This document shows, piece after piece, positions 55,697 through 64,000 of a DNA stretch of 64,000 bases (position 1 is its first letter; each line of letters starts with the position of its first letter). The notes beneath the pieces are model-generated. The model searched no databases, was not told where the DNA came from, and saw nothing but the letters and a program-made list of their open reading frames with translations. The DNA is from Mesodorylaimus sp. YZB2_4 (lineage: Eukaryota; Nematoda; Enoplea; Dorylaimida; Dorylaimidae), in NCBI GenBank assembly GCA_030248295.1, contig JASANH010000897.1:62001-126000 (forward strand), read 5' to 3'. A program made the translations under genes and the position numbers.

Positions 55697-56375
55697 TCCT
55701 CAAGAATAGATGCTTGCTAGGGTCAACCGACTGGTCTTCGTTGGTCGCTTTTTGCAAAATGGCCACCTGACCAGTCAGTGTATGCGCCAAGCACAGTTTG
55801 TGGCAAGCTAGCAACATGCCAGCCTCGTAGACACTTCGCGAGTTTTTTATGATCCTGTCGATTGTAACACCATGGCGACCTGAGGGCATGACCAGACCTT
55901 CATCCACCCACGGTAATCCGATTGTGAGACGATTCCCCCACTTGGTCGATTCCCCCACTAAGACGATTCCCCCCTGTGTCGTTTCCCCCACCGTGCCTGG
56001 TGGCAGAATCGACTCACTGATACATGCGTCGCTTCACCCACTGTGACGGTTTCCCCACCACCAGTTTTGAGAAACTGCGGCTATTCAAAATTTTTAGCCT
56101 TCGTCTAAGAATATAGCATTCATGCGCAAATTGTCATCATTACTCCTAGAAGATATGAAATATGCCTCAAATAGTTCGCGATCTTGTTGTTTTATTATTC
56201 AATTGTCATGCAAATGCCATGCTGTAATAGCGGCCTTTAAATGTTTGCTCCTCGGGTCACTCTCGCCTGGTCCAAGGGCAGCATCGACCGAAAAAATTTT
56301 AAGTTAATGGGGATGTCGTACTTGGCACTGCGTCCTCGCCAACCTGCTCTGTTTCCTTGCTCTCACTCTCTCTAC

Positions 56376-56470
56376 TCCAAAATGATTGTCAATTATGTGT
56401 TCCTTAGCCCTCGAGTGCGCCTTATGGTGCTTGGCTATGGATAAACTATGACATGACATGACACGACAGG
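56376..56470 (+). repeat. SINE family S1, 3' half
   Basis: AAATGATTGTCAATTATGTG, CCTTAGCCCTCGAGTGCGC, GTGCTTGGCTATGGATAAAC and a (TGACA)n tail match the copy at 38165-38330. Confidence 0.7.
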
Positions 56471-56694
56471 ACACAGGTGAGAGATAAGCAGAGCATAAAG
56501 TGGGACTGAATGCTGATTTAAGAGAAAAAACGGGATTTTCTCATCATAGTATGACAAACCTTATCATTCTTCAGCATATACAGAGCGAAAATTCCAGCTG
56601 CCAATGCTGCCGATCGAGCAGTCGGATCGGATCGAGAACTGATTCACCCCTCAGATCGGGCTTATTACATACATTTGCAATTTGAACCGCTGCC

Positions 56695-56880
56695 TTGATA
56701 AGCAGAGAAAACTGGCCTGGTCTTACATTCGCTCGTATAGGCAGCGTGTCAAATATCCTTCCTGAAATACTCGAAGGAGTTCAAAAAGTTCGTAGCCTGA
56801 ATACCTTGCGCATGAGCTGTAGCACCGAAATTTCACCTTACACTGCCCACATTCTACAAGCCTATCACACTCGTACTGCC
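56695..56880 (+). pseudogene. Fragment related to the mariner relic at 10.4 kb
   Basis: The frame LEGVQKVRSLNTLRMSCSTE corresponds to EGVKNVRTLSTFRMSCSSE just upstream of the HPPYSPDLAPSD motif in the 10.4-kb relic. The catalytic motif itself is absent here. Confidence 0.45.
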
Positions 56881-57839
56881 TGTTGCAACCCAAGTCGGGT
56901 CACCACATCAGGCGAAAAATTATGGTGGGGAAACGACATGGTGGGGGAATCGATTCCGGGGGGGGGGGGAATCGACCAAGTGGGGGAATCGTCACGGGAC
57001 CGGTAATCCACCCATATGAAGTATGCGGGTGCTACATACAACTCTGTCCAGTTTTTGTTAAAATTCACCGAAGTCTTTATGAGCGTTGGGTTCTTCACTT
57101 TCGATTTCGGCTGAACACTTTCCAAACTGCCCTGCTTCGACGGCCTAATGGAACGGAACATTGCGTCTTCATTTTGGCTGTGTACACCGGCATTTTCAAG
57201 TCTTTGAAATTGTCACCTCTCAAAAAATCTCTCAATTAGGGTTCATTATATATGCGACTGGACATGATCAGCTCATGGCTATGGTTTCTGTCATGCTTGC
57301 CATCACTCTTTATAGAATATATCATGATAATAACATGAGCATTTACTCAACAAAATTCCATGGTCACCCATAAAGCCAGGAAAACGATAACACAGTGGGC
57401 TAAAAGTGGTTGTTTTGCCTCCAGCAGAGATATTCAAAGTTTTCTCGTCTTTGACTTTACTGATTTCATGTGTGTTCCTCACATCATGACGCATACCTTA
57501 AAGACGGCACGTTAAAAAACCAACGGGACAGACCTGGGAAGCATTTTGGATAAGATTGCGTGTTTCTGAGTGTAGAGCAGTAACTCTTATTCGAAACCGC
57601 CAGGGCTTGCGGTCGAACGACGCGCGGGCTGGTATTAGAAAAAGTAGGCAATCGCGAGGAGGAACGAGTTTAAGTAATAGCGATTGCTTTCGCCAATACT
57701 GTATGTATTCTGGATGATAAAATCTGAGGTTCAAAAAGTAACAATTGATTCACAGCAAGTTGTACCAAAAAAGCTTCTAATTAGAAAAAGGTGGCGGAAT
57801 AAAGTGCACTGCCTGGGCCGCTGCACAGTGCGAATTGCT

Positions 57840-58265
57840 GGAAATCCTGACTGATAATCTGATTATCTTGCTCGTAAGTCGACGATTTCGAGTCTTTTAG
57901 GTAATTATTTGAATTCCCAGAATCGTATTATTGGAACAGTGGAGGAGGAAGGGTAAAATCAACGTGGAAAGTTCCGGAATAAGTTGCGCTTGGTGACTTT
58001 CTGATCTGGTGATATGTTGTTCTTTTGACATACGTATGTCTGAATATTTTTAACGTCTATTTTGATGTTTGAGAGTGCACAAATCACAACGTCAAGAGTG
58101 AATATCAATAACTGGCAGGGGGTTTTTGTTGCTAAATACTCTAATCTAAAATCCACCCCGCTAGCTCGATAGTCTTCTAGGGTATCGATGGAAATCCTGA
58201 CTGATAATCTGATTATCTTGCTCGTAAGTCGATGATTTCGAGTCTTTTAGGTAATTATTTGAAGA
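57840..58265. repeat. 74-bp direct repeat, one mismatch, 278-bp spacer
   Basis: GGAAATCCTGACTGATAATC ... GGTAATTATTTGAA occurs at 57840-57913 and 58192-58265, differing only in GTCGACGATT versus GTCGATGATT. The spacer is unrelated. Confidence 0.9.
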
Positions 58266-59264
58266 AGGGGCGCTAAAAAATTCTAGGCTTTTTCGATCTC
58301 TTTTTATTAACCCTGGGAGCTCAGCTTAATACAGCAATGACGTTTTGAATTTTATAGATGCCCCCGGAGATTTCAAACAGGCCGAAAAGGAAGCTACAAG
58401 TGTTTATCTCTCATGTACACTTTCCATGACAACTTTGAATTAACTATGGGATACGAAAAGTCCATTCTCCTCGCGTGCTTCTGGAATGTGTGGGCGATGA
58501 CCAAACCACCCAAGGGGTGGCTTCATTGTTCTTTCAGACGGACCCCTAAAAACTGGTGTTCAATCGCGTTTTCCCCATTAATTCTAGCTTGTTACTTTGG
58601 GGACCTAAAATTAAAACATTCATACTACTGTTAGAAATGACCTCAAGGTCAAGGTCAGAATTCTGTCAAAACCCCGATTGACCGACCCTTGGTCTGGTCA
58701 AGGTCAGGGTCAGGTCAGAATATCTTGCACCCGGTCAGAGTATTCTGACAGCGAAAGAAAGTAAATTTAGTGAAATGTTGGTGAAAAACATTTCAATCTC
58801 TCGCCTTCCTGAGTAGGGATCTAAGGGGAGGGCAGTTTTACAGTTCTAAATCCCAAGGCATGTCCTAAATCCTAGGACAGTCCTAAGTCATTTCCCAATC
58901 AGCTTGGTGTCCCACCCAAGGACACCAGGCAGTCATACAGTAAGTTTCAAACACTCCCTGGTGTCTTTATTTCCCAGCAGCGCTGTCAAACGCAGGGCAA
59001 TTTCCCTTGATTTATGGCAATTTTGAGCTGATCTTTCTAGAGCAACTTTTTGGGCGTCTTGAGATTGTGGCATTTTGCGTTAGCTCTCTCGAGCCGTAAA
59101 TTTGACTTGGAACACACAGTTTTGCTAGAAAGATCTAGGAGGCAATTAAAAAAAAACCAAGTTTTATGTTCCCTGTTCATCAAGCAGGCTTATATAAGGC
59201 TTCCTGAAAAAACAAATGCCGCTTTCTCGCTCTTTTATTTGAGCCCGAATCAGTGTTCCAATGA

Positions 59265-59430
59265 CCTGGGTTTTTCACTGACCTTGGGTTTTTCACTGAC
59301 CTTGGGTTTTTCACTGACCTTGGGTTTTTCACTGACCTTGGGTTTTTCACTGACCTTGACCGACCCCTCAAAAAATTTTCTCAAAAAATTTTCCACCTGA
59401 CCTGGGTTTTTCACTGACCTTGACCTTGAC
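59265..59430. repeat. 18-bp minisatellite (GGTTTTTCACTGACCTTG)n
   Basis: Five near-perfect tandem units plus one separated unit, adjoining (GACCTT)n-like sequence and repeated GACCGACCCCTCAAAAAATT segments. Confidence 0.9.
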
Positions 59431-60381
59431 CGACCCCTCAAAAAATTTTCTTACCTTGACCTTGACCTTGACCGAACCAAAAAACTTTCTGACCTAACCC
59501 TTGACCTGCGAGGAATTGTAAATTATCTGGCACTGACTTTGACATTGATCGGATAAAAAATTTTGCCTATAACAATAATCGGCACCAGTAACAAAGCTTC
59601 TCTGTGTTTGCAATTTTAACAAGAAATTTTACTACAGCCGACAATTTCCTGGTATTGCGTGAAATTTCACGAGCCGCCCAAGAAACTGAACTTTTATCAA
59701 GCTCAAAAAGATATGTGAAGCTGTTTTTGCCGGCTTTGGGAAAACTGGAGAAGCTGAGACCCATTGAAAATTAAAAAAACATCTCATTCGTAATAAACAT
59801 TAATTCCTGTTCCAACTGCCTTCGCATGATCGATTTCTTCCCCCACGAAAACAGATGCTGGCTTCCATTGAAAAGCCGCCTTGCCAGGCTGGAAGTGGCT
59901 GGTACAGCCAGAATATCTTGTGCCAATGAAGCCAAGTTTGGATATATTGAACAAATGGGAGGAGAGAGGCTATGCCACGGATGGATGGCATATGCAGGCG
60001 AGCACTAGTCTGGCACACAATAGTCTATGCCGCTAGGCTGGTAGATGACTGTACGAGTAAGATAACTGCAATAGCACAAGACTCGCAATCAGCAGAGACC
60101 AGTTTCACTGTGCGATCCTAATTTCGGGACGGGCACGAATTACTGTGGTACTGTACAGGGTACTGTTTAAGGACAGCAACTTTGAGCAACGATGAGACAC
60201 CAATTTAAGACTTTTCACAACAGCAGTCATACAGGTGCCTCATCCGTAGATTTAGGCGCGTCCAGACAGGTCTCATCTTGTTCCACAATTAACAAAGGGT
60301 GACTTTAGACATTTTAGCAGACCACAAAATTTAAAGCGGGAAATAAATACTGCACGTGTAAGCCGGGCACCCATTAAGCTG

Positions 60382-60510
60382 GAAGTATAGTTCGATGCGA
60401 TGCGTCATGTAGGCTTGCAATGCGACGGTTTAGGCATCTTTTTACATTGTTAGGGCACCCCAAAACGCCGCATCGCACGCTTATTTGACGCATCGCATCG
60501 AACTATACTT
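60382..60510. mobile_element. Palindromic mini-MITE, 26-bp perfect ends
   Basis: GAAGTATAGTTCGATGCGAT+GCGTCA at 60382-60407 is exactly mirrored at 60485-60510, and the complementarity continues imperfectly inward (AATAAGCGTGCGATGCGGCG). A half copy lies at 15960-16001. It is ~129 bp, with no coding capacity, inside the 3-kb foldback element. Confidence 0.8.
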
Positions 60511-62129
60511 CGGGCTTTACTGGTCGAAGTTTGCTGTGCGATTGCATCTGAATAATTTTACTATGTCACGAGGACGCCTTGGCTAAGGCAGGCTGGTCCA
60601 CACTATATGAGCTCTGTAAACGTGCCGAATCGGATTATTTTATAAGCGTTACCATGGGTTTATTATTTGGGAATCCGCGTTTTATGCACAAAATCTGACC
60701 GTCATGTCAGTGGGCGACTCTGTGAACTACATCATTTGGATTTTCCAAGTCATAATTTTGAGTCCACATACAGAGTTTTGTGTTTTCTGCGACTGTTTTA
60801 TGGGATTCTGTACCATAAGATTATGCTTGCTGGTAACTTGCTCTCGCGTGTGATGTGAGGTGAGGTGAGCTTTGATTAATTTCAAAAATGCCCCCCTCCC
60901 GTCAAGTGCATGTATTTGCCTGGGCCAGGAGTAAAATGATCATGATGGGATTCTGCTGTCCCTCTTTGGCCTCAATGACTAAATGAAGATGACAGAATTT
61001 TAGTTTAGCTGAAAAAGAACCGGTTTTGCGGGTCGAGAGAGCTAAGGCAAAGTGCCAAAATCTCAAGACGCCTAAAGATTGCCCTGAAAATTGCTCCAGA
61101 AAGGTTAGCTCAAAATTGCAATATGTAGATCAAGGGCAATCAAGTGCGCCTGTCAGCGCTGCTGGGAAATAAAAACACCAGAATGGGTCTTAGGACATGG
61201 TCGAGGTAGTTCTCAACTCAAGACGCGGTGTCCCACCCCAGGACACCAAGTTGATTGTGAAATGGCTTTGGACCGTCCTAGAATTTAGGACATGCCTTGG
61301 GATTTAGAACTGTAAAACTGCCCTCAGATCCCCACACAAGAAGGCGGCAGCTTAAAATGTTTTCACCAACATTTCACTAAATTTACTTTCTTTCGCTGTC
61401 AGAATACTCTGACCTGGTGCAAGAAATTCTGACCTGACCCTGACCTTCACCGACCCCTCAAAAAATTTTCTAACCTGACCCTGACCTTCAGGGGCCCCCT
61501 TCAAAAAGTTTTCTGACCTTGACCCTGACTTTGATCAAGGGTCGGTCACTTAGGGTCTTGACAGAATTCTGACCTTGACCTTGAGGTCATTTCTGACACT
61601 AGCCCGAATTCAACAAAATCTGGTAAATAGTTATCGACATGTTCAAAAACTTTGCAGATCCCAGGGAACTGTAATTTGGACACTTTGCACTGTACAAGTC
61701 AAGCAGATACCCCTGCAGTCAACGTAAATTCAAAACGGGAAATCATTTGATAGTTACGCACGAAGCCGTTTGCTGATTTAAAGACCACTGTCACTTGCTC
61801 ACAAAGACGACAGCTTTTTTTGCCTTCGCAATTAAATGAAGCTGGCGACTGAAACCATAGCGATGCTCCAAGCGAATAGCCGCAGTTCAATGAGCACACG
61901 TAAGAAATTTCGAAGAAGTCTGTTAATTAAGAAAACGGAGACTAAATGTGGACAGTCAACGTTGAACTGGAAGGCTGTTCAGACGTCTAGAACGTCATAG
62001 TGCTACAGCGAAAGGCCGATAGGATCATGAAAAACTCACGAGGTACCGACGACCGTGGCATTTCGGCAGCGCGCAAACATCGCTGTTGAGGTGCCAGGCC
62101 ACAGAAAAACGTCTATATCTCTAACAAAA

Positions 62130-63237
62130 ATGGGATTCGCAATCTTGGTTCTATTCTGGTCGCATGGATCTGTTGGTGAGTTGGGGAGTTGTGGCTGCGC
62201 GCCGTCGATCTCATAAATTTGAATCTTTTTACTCAGATGCCCAGGCCAAGTGCGACATATCCCCAACAACGTGCACCCAAACTTTGAATGGCTTAATAGA
62301 CGGTTGGCGCTGTTTCTTTTCAAACAAGACCAGCAAATTCACTGGATCCTGGGCAGCGTGCCAGCAGTACCGCTATGAAGCTACTCTGGCACATATCCAT
62401 ACAACAAGCGAGTATAATAAGATTTTCAAAAAATCTTTGGCAAGGATTGTTGAGATTTAGCTCCCCTTCTCTTCAGCCTTACAAGGGAACATCGCCAACC
62501 GTTAAGTCGAACTCTAAGAAACCAAAAATTGTAGTATGTTCCTGGGTGCAAAAGAAAGCTATGTGCAAAATATTAGAGGCGTCTGGCCAACTGGTCAGCA
62601 GTGGTCAGCGTCTAAAGTCCCGGATTTTTGTGTGTTAACGAAGCTGAGCGTTGAGAAAAACACGCAAAGTTCTTTCCAAACTAGATATTTGGGTTCGGAG
62701 TTTCGAGTTTAAGCTTCCAACACTCGGGTTTGGGGTTTTTTGCTGAAAAAACCCGAAAAATCCAACAGAATTTGAAAATTTCACTGTACTTTTCGCGCTG
62801 ACCAGAAGTGACCAGTTGGCCAGACGCCTCTAGTATTTTGCATAGAGCTTTCTTTTGTACCCAGGAACATGTCACAATTTTTGGTTTTCCAAAATTCGAC
62901 TTAATGGTTGGCGATGTTCCCTTGTTAGTTTGTTAGGCCACCCACACGAACCTGACGTCGTACTGGATCGGCCTGCAGCAGGACCCACTGGAAACCAACC
63001 TAATGTGCCCCGTCACGAACACCACCACTTACTGGTACGACAGTCTTACACAAGGCAATGCCTTACTGTTAGTTGAAAAAACATGGATTCGGAACCACGC
63101 GTGCGTGGAACGTGATATAATTGGCAATGGCAATTACATGATCTTAGCCATATTTAACGCAACATATTTCTTTTTTGGAGACATCTTTGATAATGGGAAT
63201 ACGTGGTGTCCAATATTCCCTTCATGTCAAATAACGA
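62130..63237 (+). CDS. Secreted C-type-lectin-like protein, gene 2
   Basis: Exons: 62130-62175 (signal peptide MGFAILVLFWSHGSVG, donor GTGAGT), 62237-62439 and 62937-63237 (donor A|GTAAGT). The CTLD follows gene 1 block by block: TCTQTLNGLIDGWRCFF, SWAACQQYRYEATLAHIHT, LTSYWIGLQQDP, TYWYDSLTQGNALL and WCPIFPSCQ. The second donor is GC (TTG|GCAAGG) where gene 1 has GT. If GC is not used, the frame runs into a stop at 62458. The second intron holds a whole MITE A copy (62482-62924), without which it would be ~50 bases. It is either a functional gene with a GC-AG intron or a recent pseudogene. The last exon was not found. The 24-base signal-exon and intron neighbourhood also matches gene 1 (GTGAGTTGGGG). 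Confidence 0.68.
62482..62924. mobile_element. MITE family A copy inside the lectin-2 intron, TSD TTA
   Basis: 443 bp from CAAGGGAACATCGCCAACCG to its complement, flanked by TTA (62479-62481, 62925-62927). It is the best-preserved member: the outer ~80 bases of both arms pair almost completely. Confidence 0.88.
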
Positions 63238-64000
63238 GTAAGTATTAAACTATTTGAGCCATTCTTCCCTGCTGCTAACAAAATCGGAATACGGCTAACA
63301 GAAAGGACTGACAAAAAGAAGGATGGTTCAGTCCTGTCGTTAGCCCACGAATTTTGTCTTGTTCCTGCGCCTGAAAACAGGGATTTGTCCACAAAAGGCT
63401 TGCTCTTTCAGACCGCGCCCGAAGTTATCATAAAACCAATTTGTGCATCATCGAGCCGCCAGTCGAAACGTTGCCAGCGACTCAGGCGCTAGACTGCGCT
63501 AGTGCCAATGTTTGTGCGAATGTGGTGTCGAAGTTTTACTTTCATGGTCGATTAAACGTGCGACACATTTTCATGCCAGTTATTTTCGTGGTTTTCGACT
63601 GAAAACTGCCCTAATTGCCCTGCCACGGCCCAAGCGAAAGGAACTTTGTGCCATTATTTTGATTACATACCTTGAGTAATCGAAACTTGGAATCTGATGC
63701 AGGTCATTCTGTGATGCCATGATCATCTTTTGTGAAGATGCTGCTCTCTGCTTGCACAGAACTTTATAGAGCGGTACGAGTAATTTGAATGTCCGATAGA
63801 ATATTCAGACAGAGAAGCGCACGATAGTATGCAAGCTTACAGCATGAATAGTGGCTTAAATAGCAGAGAAGCAGTCAGGGCATTACAGTACACGAAACTT
63901 GCTGCATGTGATGCAAGCGCAGGTAGCGGCTGAAAAGATACAACAATTAGCCGGCTTGTGTTTTACTTCTCGTTATTGTAAAATTTGAAGCGATGTCGGT
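63238..64000. other. 3' flank of lectin gene 2
   Basis: A block at 63580-63680 (TTCGACTGAAAACTGCCC ... GCGAAAGGAACTTTGTGCC) resembles 57100-57180. A final lectin exon is expected in this stretch or beyond the window. Confidence 0.4.

Larger units (their letters stand above)
55905..57005. mobile_element. Foldback-like element with array TIRs of CGATTCCCCCACT-type units
   Basis: 55905-56060 holds several units (GACGATTCCCCCACTTGGTC, GATTCCCCCACTAAGAC, GTTTCCCCCACCG). 56920-57005 holds the complement (GGGGGAATCGACCAAGTGGG and others), with a G run of about 12 bases. The ~1.1-kb element contains a 3' half of SINE S1 (56376-56470) and a mariner-related scrap. The architecture parallels 16465-17215, with a different unit. 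Confidence 0.65.
58633..61594. mobile_element. ~3-kb foldback element with ~500-bp inverted ends
   Basis: The left arm from 58633 (AGAAATGACCTCAAGGTCAA ... TGTCCTAAATCC ... TCAAAATTGCC) to ~59100 is mirrored from 61594 back to ~61020. In order from each end the blocks are AAGGTCA-rich units, GACCGACCC, CAGAATATTCTGAC-like, AATTTAGTGAAATGTTGGTG, GGGCAGTTTTACAGTTCTAA, GGTGTCCCACC, and CAGCGCTG with AGAGAGCTAA. The centre holds an 18-bp minisatellite (59265-59430), a palindromic MITE (60382-60510) and no transposase that I can see. Confidence 0.8.

Overview
This window comes from an animal nuclear genome. Genes are split by GT-AG introns with nematode-like TTTCAG acceptors, there is a U6 snRNA-derived sequence, and every recognisable gene is metazoan: a DNAJC16-type J-domain/thioredoxin ER protein, allatostatin-C-type neuropeptide precursors and secreted C-type-lectin-like proteins. 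The first ~110 bases are a degenerate array of GCCTAA, the complement of the nematode telomere unit TTAGGC. I therefore favour an ecdysozoan invertebrate, a nematode rather than a tardigrade, but the sequence alone does not settle this.

Layout. 0-5.5 kb: telomere-like array, then a complete five-exon DNAJC16 homologue (+). 5.5-18 kb: mostly transposon-derived DNA, namely three or four copies of a MITE with CAAGGGAAC termini, a 0.7-kb MITE with ~100-bp terminal inverted repeats (TIRs), a dead mariner transposase, a U6/tRNA-SINE chimera and a foldback element with array-type TIRs and a MULE transposase relic. 18.8-19.2 kb: a complete two-exon allatostatin-C-type precursor (+), followed by a non-autonomous element flanked by TTAA. 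20-31 kb: few genes, plus a 2-kb duplicate of the 9.1-11.2 kb transposon block. 31.4-32 kb: a cysteine-rich secreted peptide gene (-). 33-41 kb: repeats and scattered coding-like exons I cannot name. 41.5 kb: a second allatostatin-C-type coding exon (+). 42.9-54.4 kb: a tandem cluster of five secreted-proprotein genes on one strand. 55-63.3 kb: two divergently transcribed C-type-lectin-like paralogues on either side of a ~3-kb foldback element and other inverted repeats.

The most interesting system is the five-gene tandem family. Each gene has a signal-peptide exon, a phase-1 intron and one large exon. Each protein has a dibasic cleavage site just before the mature chain, a conserved Pro/Gly/Asn/Tyr-rich core (DPNNPYLD..TD, PTGN, FNGTIG, QGGPFFP) and, in most, a Gln-rich tail. 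I do not recognise the family. Apart from DNAJC16, all genes I could model fully encode secreted products, so the locus is rich in secretory-pathway cargo; that it forms one functional system is not shown.

Exon boundaries below were worked out by hand from reading frame, splice consensus and paralogue comparison. No database search was run.
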